A DNA stretch of 64,000 bases from Anaerolineaceae bacterium (GCA_012839565.1 DUMZ01000005.1:171444-235443); one strand, 5' to 3'. Counted from the first letter of the stretch, positions 43,861 to 54,153 are shown. A program made the numbers and translations. Notes: generated from the letters alone by a model not told the origin.

Positions 43861-44244
43861 ATGGATAACAACTACAATAATTATGAACCTATCTATTTAC
43901 AGATTATCCGACGAATTTGTTATCAAATCTTCCGGGGTGAATATAAACCCGGCGATAAACTGCCTTCGTGGATAGACGCGGGCTTAGCATTTGACGTTAA
44001 TCACAACACCATTGCTCGCGTTTACCAGGAATTAGCCTTATTGGGAATCATTGAAACCAGACGAGGCGAAGGCAGTTTTGTGACTGACAATCAATCCCGT
44101 ATTGACGAATTACACGACAATATGAGAGACGATTTAATTTCAACCATGGTAATGGAAATGACTCAAATGGGCTATAGTCTCGACGACATCAACCAAGCTT
44201 TCAGTCGCTACATTGATTCGGTTAGTGAAGTTTCACATTATTAA
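43861..44244 (+). CDS. GntR family regulator, YtrA subfamily
   Basis: YEPIYLQIIRRICYQIFRGEYKPGDKLPSWIDAGLAFDVNHNTIARVYQELALLGIIETRRGEGSFV with a short C-terminal tail. Confidence 0.9.
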   Translation: MDNNYNNYEPIYLQIIRRICYQIFRGEYKPGDKLPSWIDAGLAFDVNHNTIARVYQELALLGIIETRRGEGSFVTDNQSRIDELHDNMRDDLISTMVMEMTQMGYSLDDINQAFSRYIDSVSEVSHY

Positions 44245-44279
44245 CAGAGATTATCCGCAAATAATCGGTTGAGGATATT

Positions 44280-45068
44280 ATGAAAAAAGCTAATGTCTAT
44301 AAAGAAGAATTCTTTAGGGCGTTTTGGAATCCACGCTGGCTTATTGTTATCCTGTTATCCATCATCATTTTTTTCATCGGAAATTATCGGTGGCCAATAC
44401 CGCTAAAGAACCCAGTTAATCGCATGATGATGCTTTTAGATTATGGTTACTTCGATTTTTTGGGAGCAGTACTCCTGGCAGTACCTTTCGCAGATTCATT
44501 TCTCACAGATTCACAGCAAGGGTTCACTCGATTCATCATTCAACGCACGAACTTTAAACATTACCTAAGCGCGAAAATTCTTGCAACAGGTCTTAGCGGG
44601 GGGGTAAGCCTGATTTTGTCTAATCTAATCGTCTTTTTGCTTGGGCTTGGAAAAGGCATTGACTTTTCCGATGTCAGTTTTAGAGCTGGGTATCAGGGAA
44701 CTATGCCATGGGGTCCGTTTTCTGAGTTATATGGGCAAAATCCATGTGCTTATTTCGGCTATCTTTTGCTGAGTGTGTTTATCTTTGGTTTTGTATGGTC
44801 ACTTTTAGCAATGTTTTTTTCAACGCTAAGCCGTAATCGCTACATTACCCTTGCAGCACCTTTGGTCATCACTCAAGGACTTCGTGTCCTAATCGAACGC
44901 AATGACATCGTTCCATATCAACTTAATGCTCTCTTTGGCTTACAACCTTATGCCGTGTTTTTTGAGCGACCCACTTTTTCTATTCAACTTTTACAGTATC
45001 TGGCTGTTCTTGTATTATCACTTATCGGTTTGTTTGTTTTTACACGGAAAAAACATGAAACAATCTAA
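44280..45068 (+). CDS. ABC-2-like permease subunit
   Basis: Multi-TM; co-directional immediately after ATPase and regulator. Confidence 0.7.
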   Translation: MKKANVYKEEFFRAFWNPRWLIVILLSIIIFFIGNYRWPIPLKNPVNRMMMLLDYGYFDFLGAVLLAVPFADSFLTDSQQGFTRFIIQRTNFKHYLSAKILATGLSGGVSLILSNLIVFLLGLGKGIDFSDVSFRAGYQGTMPWGPFSELYGQNPCAYFGYLLLSVFIFGFVWSLLAMFFSTLSRNRYITLAAPLVITQGLRVLIERNDIVPYQLNALFGLQPYAVFFERPTFSIQLLQYLAVLVLSLIGLFVFTRKKHETI

Positions 45069-45077
45069 GGAAAAGAA

Positions 45078-45923
45078 ATGAAATCCTTTTTAACATACTT
45101 GAAGTTAGAACTCCAAAGTTATCTTTTTCGTTTACGATGGCTGTTACCAATACCTGTATTCGTTTATCTTTGTATGCATGCTAACGACTACTTAACAAGC
45201 TATTTAGCACAAATAGCCCCACAACTCCCAAATAGATGGGACTTATTGTTCGTGGTATTCGGTGATCAATATTATCTTTATCTTGGTTTAGGTCCACTCT
45301 TTATTTTTCTTATAAGCGATCTCCTACCTGAATCCAATCTTGGACAGATGAAGCTTTTACGCCTGAAATCGCGTAAGAAATGGTGGCTCGTAAAAGTATG
45401 CACTCTCTTTATCCTAACCTTGTTCTTTTTATTGTTGTTGCTTTCATTTGTCTCGGTAACAGCCTATATTACATTACCTGGTACGACAGGTTACTCAGAA
45501 CTGGCACAATTCGAACCCATGTTTCTTAATCTGGACATACGCTTCTTTGTTAAACTTCAGCCGCCAAGTCCAGCAATCTATTTCACACAAAATTTTGGGC
45601 TCTTGTTATTAGGATTCTTTAGTTTTGGACTAATCCTTCTATTAGTCAATCTAATAACAGATAGGTATTATCTTGGTTTGATAGCTGGTTTTAGCATTTT
45701 ACTTGTAAGTTATATAAGTGTGTCTTTAAGCGGGCCTCCCAGTTGGGCACGTTTCTTACCAGGCGTACATCTTAGCTATGTGCAAATCATCCCCTTTAGG
45801 TATGTTCCTCTCTGGCAATCTTTTCTATATTGGGTAATTCTAATCACCGTGACAATATCAATCGGTCTTCTGGTATGTAAAAAAAGGGACTTTAGTGCCC
45901 TTCAAGACAACACGGAGAAATAG
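45078..45923 (+). CDS. Membrane protein, probable second permease subunit
   Basis: Multi-TM; 10-nt spacing from the previous gene. Confidence 0.65.
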   Translation: MKSFLTYLKLELQSYLFRLRWLLPIPVFVYLCMHANDYLTSYLAQIAPQLPNRWDLLFVVFGDQYYLYLGLGPLFIFLISDLLPESNLGQMKLLRLKSRKKWWLVKVCTLFILTLFFLLLLLSFVSVTAYITLPGTTGYSELAQFEPMFLNLDIRFFVKLQPPSPAIYFTQNFGLLLLGFFSFGLILLLVNLITDRYYLGLIAGFSILLVSYISVSLSGPPSWARFLPGVHLSYVQIIPFRYVPLWQSFLYWVILITVTISIGLLVCKKRDFSALQDNTEK

Positions 45924-45926
45924 TAT

Positions 45927-46925
45927 ATGAAGAATAAAATCGCATCATTATTTCTTTTCCTCTTACTACTTGTCACAGCATGCGAAGCTCAATCCATTGA
46001 ACCTAGTCCGAATGAGTTACCAACTCCAAAGGTCTCATCAATGCACGATGAATTATCATCAGCATTAAACATCCCAACGCCTACACCTGAAGAAAACACC
46101 ATCATTCCAGACCACTTGCTTGTAACCCCAGACTGGAACTACACAGAAGAAAATCCGCTTACCGATCCAAACCTTATAATTGGCTGGTTTGAAAGACTAG
46201 ACGCGCTTGAAATAGCCTTAGTTAAAAAAGGAAGCTGGTACTTTGAAACCGAATCATATCAAGCTACAAACGATCCGCTTAACGAACCTGGTTATAAGAT
46301 CTCCTTTACGCATATACACGAAGACCGCATTGAATGTGACGAATATATTGAGTTTGAACCAAGCTGGGGCAGTATTACGGAAATTTACGATTATGCTAAG
46401 GCAGGAGAATTTAATATTACCTTTTATAGAAAACCTGGATACCCAGAGCAATACTACGTAGAAAGTCCAGACGCCTGTTGTAGCTATTACAGTGTTAAAG
46501 ATTCAGACTGGCGTCGCCCATTCATACTAACTAATTTTTACCCTACTTTTGAACATACACTATATCTATTGAAATTAAATGGTGATGCGTTTGGAAAAAA
46601 TGAATTTAAAATGTGGTTTGAAAAAACTGAAAACGCTGAATTATTACATTTTGAAGAGAATGCATGGGATACAACGGGTGGCTTTTTTACCAGCACTAAT
46701 TCCGAAATCCTTCCTATTACGGCTAAAACAACACATTTCATATTTGATGTTGCAACTGGACAAATGATTTACGAGTTTGAAACTTTAAAAAGCTATAATA
46801 ATGAAAGTAAAACGGATGAAGTTTACTACTATCAATTAGCCATGAATGACATTCCGCAAATATATAAAGATGCGATGAATAAGCTGTACCTGGATTTGGG
46901 AAAACCGCCACGTTGGGCAGATTAA
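45927..46925 (+). CDS. Hypothetical lipoprotein
   Basis: MKNKIASLFLFLLLLVTACEAQ lipobox; 3-nt gap from the previous gene. Confidence 0.7.
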   Translation: MKNKIASLFLFLLLLVTACEAQSIEPSPNELPTPKVSSMHDELSSALNIPTPTPEENTIIPDHLLVTPDWNYTEENPLTDPNLIIGWFERLDALEIALVKKGSWYFETESYQATNDPLNEPGYKISFTHIHEDRIECDEYIEFEPSWGSITEIYDYAKAGEFNITFYRKPGYPEQYYVESPDACCSYYSVKDSDWRRPFILTNFYPTFEHTLYLLKLNGDAFGKNEFKMWFEKTENAELLHFEENAWDTTGGFFTSTNSEILPITAKTTHFIFDVATGQMIYEFETLKSYNNESKTDEVYYYQLAMNDIPQIYKDAMNKLYLDLGKPPRWAD

Positions 46926-46955
46926 AGGGATATGGCTTTTTCCGTTGGCGAAAAC

Positions 46956-48293
46956 CTAATCAAAAAGTGGCCCGGTGCGTTCTTCAAAGACGCTTATAAT
47001 CGCTTTGGCCAATTTTTTCGAGTCATGTCGCCAGGGATAAAGCCCATCAACCAAATCTGTTTCATAGACCTTATAAGAGCGTCGGCTGGTCGCGTCGTTG
47101 CGCACCCAATCGACTCCTTCACCCAAATCGCCTTTAAAGTTGTTGTTGCTAATGACCAAATCGAAAATGTTTTTGCCAATATGCTGTTCTAAAACGTGCA
47201 TATGATCAGACACATTAAAACCGTCCGTCTCGCCCCGCTGCGTCGCCACATTTGACACCAAAAAGACCTCCGCGCGACTGCTGCGTATGGCATCAACCAA
47301 ACCCGACACCAACAGATTAGGTAAGATGCTGGTATATAAACTGCCTGGCCCGATAAGAATCAAATCCGCGTTCAAAATCGCCGCGACGGTTGGCGGATAA
47401 GCTTGCGCGTTTGATGGATCAAGCAAAACACGCAAAATCCTGCCATTCGCCCCTGTAATTTTGCTTTCACCTTTGATATGCACAATCTCATCGCTGTCGT
47501 GCAAGCGCACATCACCCACCAGTTGCACGTTACTCAGCGTAGATGGCAATACCTTCCCATAAATCGCCAAAACACGCCCGGATTCCGCCACCGCTTCTTC
47601 AAAACTGCCGGTAATCTCTGCCAGCGCGGTGATAAACAAGTTGCCCAATGAATGCCCCTCAAGCCCGGCACCCGATTTGAAACGGTACTGAAAAACCTGC
47701 GAAAGCAAGGCTTCATCGTTACTCAAGGCGCTTAAACAGTTGCGGATATCCCCTGGGGGCAAAACGCCCAAATCACGGCGCAGTTCACCCGACGAACCGC
47801 CATCATCCGAAACGGTCACGATGGCCGTAATGTTATGCGTGTAAGCCTTGATGCCACTAAGTAAAGTTGCCAGTCCATGCCCGCCACCAATCGCCACGAC
47901 CTTGATGCCGCGGTCTTTGCGCCGATATTGCTGCACGGCCTCCCAGGCCGGGCGTCCCTCGCGTTCAAAAGGTTTGAGCACCGCGCGATTAGCCCCCCAA
48001 ATGCCGAAGAGAATCAGCGTGAAACCAATCCCGCCGAAAAGCAGAAATCGAATGGGACGGTCAAGAAATCGGAGAGATAAAACTGCCAGGATAGGCGTTA
48101 GAAATTCGTTAGTCGTTGTGCGGTAGTATTGCAGGACAATCACTGCCAGGCCTAAGCCCAGCAACATCGCGCCGATGACGGTCAAAGCCAGCCATCGTTT
48201 ATAGCCGAGGCCAGGCAAAAACCAGCGGAACTCACGGTTGAGTTTGTCTGTAAAACGCTTCCACCAGCTCGTTTTCTTCCCGTTATCGTGCAT
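46956..48293 (-). CDS. yvcK: YvcK/CofD-like protein with N-terminal TM region
   Basis: KVVAIGGGHGLATLLSGIKAYTHNITAIVTVSDDGGSSGELRRDLGVLPPGDIRNCLSALS. Preceded by two hydrophobic segments. Confidence 0.9.
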   Translation of the reverse strand: MHDNGKKTSWWKRFTDKLNREFRWFLPGLGYKRWLALTVIGAMLLGLGLAVIVLQYYRTTTNEFLTPILAVLSLRFLDRPIRFLLFGGIGFTLILFGIWGANRAVLKPFEREGRPAWEAVQQYRRKDRGIKVVAIGGGHGLATLLSGIKAYTHNITAIVTVSDDGGSSGELRRDLGVLPPGDIRNCLSALSNDEALLSQVFQYRFKSGAGLEGHSLGNLFITALAEITGSFEEAVAESGRVLAIYGKVLPSTLSNVQLVGDVRLHDSDEIVHIKGESKITGANGRILRVLLDPSNAQAYPPTVAAILNADLILIGPGSLYTSILPNLLVSGLVDAIRSSRAEVFLVSNVATQRGETDGFNVSDHMHVLEQHIGKNIFDLVISNNNFKGDLGEGVDWVRNDATSRRSYKVYETDLVDGLYPWRHDSKKLAKAIISVFEERTGPLFD

Positions 48294-48371
48294 GAATTGA
48301 TAATAACTTCTTTTTAAACAGGCGTCAATCTGTTTTGCTTTACCAGCTACACATTTTCCATTCAGGGCATT

Positions 48372-49307
48372 TTATAAAGCTTCGTCTGAGAAAAAATCAT
48401 AGTCAATTTTCTTTATCTCATAAGACGTGTTTAACGTTACGCCTACATTATAGTCAATCATAAGTTCAGCGAGTCGTTCGCCATCAATCAAGATTACCTT
48501 GGCGTCAATTTTTTTAGCATAATTAATGGCGTCCTGCGTAAATTTTGCTGTGGTAATAAAAACGCCTCTTCGGGCATGTTGACCAAATAGTGCACCAACA
48601 AATTTTTGAATTTCTGGTCTACCGATTGAAGAATCCGATTTCCAATTCTTTGCTTGAATATAAATCGTATCCAGCCCTAACTTATCCTGGTCAATAACAC
48701 CATCAATCCCTTCATCGCCATGCCGGCCAACTGCACGGGCTAATTCCCGCTGAGTGCCTCCATAGCCCATTTTATGCAAGAGTTCAACAACCAGCTTTTC
48801 AAAAAAGCCAGGTGACGTGGATGTCACAACGTTTAAAACTTCTGCAGCTAATGTCTCCCGTAACTCCTGGTATGCTGATTCCATTATCTCTTCTGGTGTT
48901 TCAATTGAATCTGTTTCTGATTTTTCTACTATCTCATCACTTCTTTGGGGTCTCCTTTGTCTAAACTTAACAAACTCAGGGTAGCGAGATAGTATTTTAT
49001 TATTAATAGCTTTTGGATTTTCCGCCAGTAAATCAAGCCCTCTTTGTGTTATCTTAAAGTAAGTTCGTCTTGGATCTTCCAAAAGTTTAGCTGCTTTCAT
49101 GTAAGACCTGGCCCAACCAACACGATTATAAAAAACTGACTGAGTACCGCTCGGTAGTAATGCCCCTTTTTCTTCTTCGGTTAGCTTGAAATAATTACTT
49201 AATTCTTCAACTGCGTCATGGATATAGTGTTCTTTTCCATCAGATGCCAGTTTTAATAGTGGCAGCATGATTGTTTGAAAATCTGGAATTGCCATATTTG
49301 TCTTCAC
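48372..49307 (-). CDS. mrr: Mrr-type restriction endonuclease
   Basis: Winged-helix N-terminus; C-terminal GTQRELARAVGRHGDEGIDGVIDQDKLGLDTIYIQAKNW and RRGVFITTAKFTQDAINYA. Confidence 0.92.
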   Translation of the reverse strand: MKTNMAIPDFQTIMLPLLKLASDGKEHYIHDAVEELSNYFKLTEEEKGALLPSGTQSVFYNRVGWARSYMKAAKLLEDPRRTYFKITQRGLDLLAENPKAINNKILSRYPEFVKFRQRRPQRSDEIVEKSETDSIETPEEIMESAYQELRETLAAEVLNVVTSTSPGFFEKLVVELLHKMGYGGTQRELARAVGRHGDEGIDGVIDQDKLGLDTIYIQAKNWKSDSSIGRPEIQKFVGALFGQHARRGVFITTAKFTQDAINYAKKIDAKVILIDGERLAELMIDYNVGVTLNTSYEIKKIDYDFFSDEAL

Positions 49308-49331
49308 TCCTTCAGTCCTTTAAGTTCTCGC

Positions 49332-50366
49332 TTATATCAAACCCGCACCGGCGCCCGGCCTGGCAACAATCACATCCATCACACCCGGCAAAGCTTTGAG
49401 CGCGGGCAGGGCGAAATCAAGTTCGTTTTGCGTGCCGATAACATGCACATTCGGACCCGCGTCCACCGTGGTACACAGCGCGTGCCCCTGCTGACGCCAG
49501 TAGCGCACTTGCCACAAGATGAGTTCGGTCAGTTCCGTCCAGTAGCGCAAAGAAGGCGTGCTGGTGCGCATCACCGCGTGCATCCACTCCGAGTCCAACT
49601 CCGTCGCCCAGGCAAAAGCTTCAAAATCGCGGGCCAGTATCGCGTTTTTACAGACCTTTAGGCGTTCGTCCACACCCGCTACGCGCAATTCGTTCAGTGG
49701 CGAAGTACGCGCCAGCGGATGCCCCTGCGAAGAGCCCACCTGCTTATGCCCGCGGTCAACGATGACCACCATATCCACCAAATCCCAGTGACTGGGTGGG
49801 GCAAAACTCTCCGCGTAGCTGCTTTCATCGTCCTGCCCGGCGTGCCATTCGACAAAACCAGTCGGTATTGAACGTGAAGCTGAGCCAGACCCCAAACGCG
49901 CCAGGCGCGAAAGTTGGGCTTCGGGCAAGTTCAGGCCCAAGGCGCCATCCACCGCCATCGCCAAAGCCGCGAACGCCGATGCCGACGAAGCAATACCTGC
50001 CCCGGCTGGAAAACTGTTTTCGCTGACAACCTGGGCAAAGTAACGTTTTTGCAATTCAGGCTTTAATATGCCCCGCTGAACAGCTAATTCACGCGCGGAG
50101 TCCAAAAACGCTGAAACCCGCGCCAAACCCGCGCCTTCCTGCAAGATGCCATTCAAAGTCAGGCTGTCTGCGTTCAAACTTTCATCGAAACTTATCGTCG
50201 TGCGCGTTTCAAGTCCGTCCAGGTTCATCGAAAGCGAACTGTTGAGTGGCAAACGCAAGGCGTCATCACGATTGCCCCAATACTTTATAAAAGCGATATT
50301 CGGATGCGCGATGGCAGTAGCGGAATGAGTTGGTTTTTGGCTGTGGTTTTTATCTTTCATAACCAA
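49332..50366 (-). CDS. mvaD: Diphosphomevalonate/phosphomevalonate decarboxylase family
   Basis: AHPNIAFIKYWGNRDDALRLPLNSSLSMNLD and LGSGSASRSIPTGFVEW. Confidence 0.92.
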   Translation of the reverse strand: MVMKDKNHSQKPTHSATAIAHPNIAFIKYWGNRDDALRLPLNSSLSMNLDGLETRTTISFDESLNADSLTLNGILQEGAGLARVSAFLDSARELAVQRGILKPELQKRYFAQVVSENSFPAGAGIASSASAFAALAMAVDGALGLNLPEAQLSRLARLGSGSASRSIPTGFVEWHAGQDDESSYAESFAPPSHWDLVDMVVIVDRGHKQVGSSQGHPLARTSPLNELRVAGVDERLKVCKNAILARDFEAFAWATELDSEWMHAVMRTSTPSLRYWTELTELILWQVRYWRQQGHALCTTVDAGPNVHVIGTQNELDFALPALKALPGVMDVIVARPGAGAGLI

Positions 50367-50611
50367 ATTATACCTGCAAACAGGGTCGTAGTTGTGTCTT
50401 AATTAAAGAACAATGTACCGATAAAAACAATTCGTTTTAGTTAATCGCATAAGCTTTTTTACCAATTTCGGTGAAAAAAATATGAAGAGACATCTTTGAA
50501 AACAAAGTTGTGTTTAATAAAATATGGTAAACTTTAAAATAATAATAGATTGTCCCATATTTTGAGTTACAGAACCTTAATTCATTACAAGCTACAAGCT
50601 TTGGAGGAGAA

Positions 50612-51637
50612 ATGAAAAAGAAGACTGCCTTTCTTATCGCCACAATAAGTCTTTGCCTTGTCCTTTCGTTGACATCCTGTAGTTTTTTAGCCAAGACTTT
50701 AAGAGCGGGTGCCGATAGAATTGAACAGGAAAGCGCTAAAACCGAAGAACTCGGCGTGGAAGACCAGGTTGCCAGCCTGGTCGCGGATATCTCAACTCAA
50801 ACCAAGGCGGCTCAGCTGGAAACGCCTGTGCCGATGGAACCAGCTGTCAATACACCTGTGCCAAGCCCTACGATTGAATCCATCGTTCCGCCCACCGTCA
50901 CACCCCAGCCAGGCCAAACATCAACTGACACGCCATCAAACAAACCCGACAAGGAAATCCGCCTGATGGGATTAAGTTTCACGCTTCCAGGTGACCTTGA
51001 CTATACGGTGACCATTGAAGAGCTTGATGAGTGGCCCGACCCCAACACCCTGGAACCCGGCAATATTGGCCCAGCCCGCATTATTTTCCATCTCAATCCA
51101 TCTTATGACCATCAACACTTTCACGATGGACCCAGAATCTATGTTTTCCCTGGATATAGCTATGCGAAGTATTATGATGTCGCTATGTCCTTTTTCCAGC
51201 TAAATATGCTGATGGACACGGAAGATTTTTCGGATTATGATGTCGATGAAGCACTGCCCTTCCCCCCGCTTTTTAATGCCATGCAGATGTTCCACAGCAA
51301 CGAGAAAGTCATTCACTTCCAAAATGGCTCCGGCATCCGCTACTTAACGGCATATCACCAAATTTACGCGCCTATCGTTACCCAGGACTTGTTCTACGCT
51401 TTCATGGGTTTTACTGAAGACCATAATTACATTGTGGTCGCGATAATACCGATTTACGAATCGCCACTGCCCTGGAGTACACCGCTCCCTCCGGATGGCG
51501 ATCCTTTCTATAGCAATTACACCCAACATTTACTGGACACAGCCAATGCCTTGAATGCTGCCAGCCCTGCTGATTTTGACCCAAACCTGGACTTGCTGGA
51601 CAAACTCTTTGAAAGCTTAAGACTAAGCATGCAATAA
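50612..51637 (+). CDS. Hypothetical lipoprotein
   Basis: Lipobox LTSC and a P/T-rich linker. Confidence 0.7.
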   Translation: MKKKTAFLIATISLCLVLSLTSCSFLAKTLRAGADRIEQESAKTEELGVEDQVASLVADISTQTKAAQLETPVPMEPAVNTPVPSPTIESIVPPTVTPQPGQTSTDTPSNKPDKEIRLMGLSFTLPGDLDYTVTIEELDEWPDPNTLEPGNIGPARIIFHLNPSYDHQHFHDGPRIYVFPGYSYAKYYDVAMSFFQLNMLMDTEDFSDYDVDEALPFPPLFNAMQMFHSNEKVIHFQNGSGIRYLTAYHQIYAPIVTQDLFYAFMGFTEDHNYIVVAIIPIYESPLPWSTPLPPDGDPFYSNYTQHLLDTANALNAASPADFDPNLDLLDKLFESLRLSMQ

Positions 51638-51662
51638 AATTTTGCTTTTCAGTTCTGAAATC

Positions 51663-51694
51663 AACCCTGCTCAAATCTCTGGGCAGGGTTTTTC
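51663..51694 (+). terminator. Rho-independent terminator
   Basis: AACCCTGC...GCAGGGTTTTT hairpin. Confidence 0.8.
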
Positions 51695-51819
51695 TATAGC
51701 GTTTTACATTTATCGTTACATTAAACCTGTAAAACACAGGGTATCATTCTGTAAAATTAACACTATAAAAATCAAAATCCAACCTTTCTCAGCAAGGACG
51801 ATTAAGGTATCATTATGGC

Positions 51820-54153
51820 ATGTTTATACCAACCACCCCCGAAGAATTAAAGAAACTCGGATGGGATAGCCTTGACGTCATTTTAGTCAGTGGCGATACC
51901 TACATCGACAGCCCCTATAGTGGCGTGGCACTCATCGGCCACCAGCTTATTCGCGCTGGCTACAAAACGGGCATCATCGCCCAGCCCAACACCACAAACT
52001 ACATTGATATCGCCCGTCTTGGCGTTCCCCGTCTGTTCTGGGGGGTTACCGCGGGTATGGTGGACTCGATGGTCGCCAACACCACTGCCCTGGGCAAACC
52101 GCGCCGCATGGACGATAACACCCCTGGTGGCCTAAACAACCGAAGGCCCAATCGTGCCACACTTGTCTACACGAATTTAATTCGACGCTGGTTCAAAAAC
52201 ACCGCGCCTATCGTTTTGGGTGGGATTGAAGCCTCACTGCGCCGCCTCAGTCATTATGACTTTTGGTCAAACTCCTTGCGCCGTTCTGTTCTGTTGGACT
52301 CCAAAGCGGACTATTTGCTTTACGGTATGGCAGATAAAAGCATCCTGGAACTTGCCGAAATTCTCAAAATGCGCGGTGACGCGCGTGGCATTCGCGGTTT
52401 GTGTTATCTAAGCCCAACAGTGCCAAAAGATTATATCGAATTACCCAGTTTCGAAGCCTGCGAGTTGAGCAAACAAAAGTTTATTGACATGTTCAATACC
52501 TTTTACGCCAACAACGACCCCATCACTGCCAAAGGCCTCGCCCAAAAATCGGGTAGCCGTTACGTCATTCAAAACCCACCCGCCATGCCTTTGACAACCG
52601 AAGAAATGGATTATGTCTACAACGCGCCATTTGAAAACGCGGTGCACCCCTACTACAGAGCCATGGGCGAAGTGCGCGCGATGGACACCATTCGCAACTC
52701 AATCGTCACCCATCGTGGCTGTTATGGCGAGTGCAATTTTTGCGCGATTGCTTCACACGAAGGACGTCACATCAGCTGGCGTTCCAAAGAATCTATCTTA
52801 AAGGAAGCCAAACAACTCAGCAGCCGCAAAGATTTCCGCGGTATCATCCATGATCTTTCCGGTCCAACAGCAAACATGTACGGCTTCGATTGCGAAATTA
52901 AACGCCAAAAAGGCGCTTGTAAAAATCGCAGCTGCATTTACCCGGAAGTATGCCCCAGTCTAAAGCTGACCCACCTGCCACACCTTGAACTCCTGCGCGC
53001 CGTCCGCGATTTGCCAGGCGTGCGCAAGGTCTTTGTGGGGTCTGGCATTCGCTATGACATGGTCATGGCAGATAAACTACATGGCCGCGCCTATGTCCGT
53101 GAACTGGCTGGACATCATGTATCTGGCCAACTTAAACTCGCGCCCGAACACTCCGAGCCAAACGTGCTTGCCTGTATGCGCAAACCGCACACCCAAGCCC
53201 TGCTGGACTTCAAAAAAGCCTTTGAACTCGAAAGCGAAGCGCATGGCCTTGAACAGTATCTGACCTATTATCTCATTGCTGCCCACCCGGGTTGCACAAA
53301 AGAAGACATGATTCAACTGCAAGAGTTTGCTGCCAGCGAACTGAAGGTGATGCCTGAGCAGGTGCAAATTTTCACCCCAACGCCATCAACCTACGCCAGC
53401 TTGATGTACTACACCGAGACTGACCCCTTCACTGGGAAGAAGATTTTTGTGGAAAAAACCGACACCGGCAAGATGCAGCAGAAGGCTCTTATCACCGGTT
53501 GGCGTGGTAAAAAGTCCCGTCAGGTTGACGAGCGCGAAGCCCGTGGCGCCGATCGCGGAGATAAGCGTAGTGATAAGCGCGACCGTCCTAAACAACAAGC
53601 CGGAGATGAACCACGTCGCGAAACCCGCATTGTACGCGATGACGATGGGCGTTTCTTTATGAACCGCAAGCCCGAAGGCTGGGTAGATAAAAAATCCAAA
53701 GACTACAAAAAGAAGTCAAAAACAAGCCGGACACTGTCTGAATCCAGACCCTACGACCCAGAACGCAGACCAAGACCTACCGATGGTGATGGTGAAAAGT
53801 CCCCACGCCCGCGCAAGCCTTTCGACCCTGACCGCAGACCACCCCGTGCTGATGGTGACCAGTCCCAGGGTCCGCGCAAGCCCTACGACCCCAAGCGCAG
53901 ACCACCACGTGCGGATGGCGACAAACCCCAGGGTACGCGCAAGCCTTACGACCCCAAGCGCAGATCACCACGTGCTGATGATGATAAAGCCCAAGGCGCG
54001 CGCAAACCTTACGACTCCAAGCGCAAGCCACCACGTGCTGATGGCGACAAATCCCAGGGCACACGCAAACCTTATTCGCAAAAACGCGATCCAAAAGACA
54101 AGCGTCAATCCCATTCTGGCGACACCAAGAAAGAGAAAACAAGAACAACATGA
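51820..54153 (+). CDS. YgiQ family radical SAM protein with repetitive basic C-terminus
   Basis: HRGCYGECNFCAIASHEGRHISWRSKESI (CxxxCxxC), VFVGSGIRYDM and KLAPEHSEPNVL. Confidence 0.93.
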   Translation: MFIPTTPEELKKLGWDSLDVILVSGDTYIDSPYSGVALIGHQLIRAGYKTGIIAQPNTTNYIDIARLGVPRLFWGVTAGMVDSMVANTTALGKPRRMDDNTPGGLNNRRPNRATLVYTNLIRRWFKNTAPIVLGGIEASLRRLSHYDFWSNSLRRSVLLDSKADYLLYGMADKSILELAEILKMRGDARGIRGLCYLSPTVPKDYIELPSFEACELSKQKFIDMFNTFYANNDPITAKGLAQKSGSRYVIQNPPAMPLTTEEMDYVYNAPFENAVHPYYRAMGEVRAMDTIRNSIVTHRGCYGECNFCAIASHEGRHISWRSKESILKEAKQLSSRKDFRGIIHDLSGPTANMYGFDCEIKRQKGACKNRSCIYPEVCPSLKLTHLPHLELLRAVRDLPGVRKVFVGSGIRYDMVMADKLHGRAYVRELAGHHVSGQLKLAPEHSEPNVLACMRKPHTQALLDFKKAFELESEAHGLEQYLTYYLIAAHPGCTKEDMIQLQEFAASELKVMPEQVQIFTPTPSTYASLMYYTETDPFTGKKIFVEKTDTGKMQQKALITGWRGKKSRQVDEREARGADRGDKRSDKRDRPKQQAGDEPRRETRIVRDDDGRFFMNRKPEGWVDKKSKDYKKKSKTSRTLSESRPYDPERRPRPTDGDGEKSPRPRKPFDPDRRPPRADGDQSQGPRKPYDPKRRPPRADGDKPQGTRKPYDPKRRSPRADDDKAQGARKPYDSKRKPPRADGDKSQGTRKPYSQKRDPKDKRQSHSGDTKKEKTRTT
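53752..54087 (+). repeat. 63-bp in-frame tandem repeat in ygiQ-like gene
   Basis: 21-aa unit (P/T/A)RKPYDPKRRPPRADGDKxQG; full units start at 53809, 53872, 53935 and 53998, with partial flanking copies. Confidence 0.9.

Noticed and set aside
43125-46925. Firm call as bacteriocin immunity cluster
   Set aside because: ABC and YtrA families support a stress/antibiotic link, but no bacteriocin precursor or modification gene is present.
53752-54087. CRISPR array
   Set aside because: Contiguous repeats without unique spacers, in frame within a gene; no cas genes.
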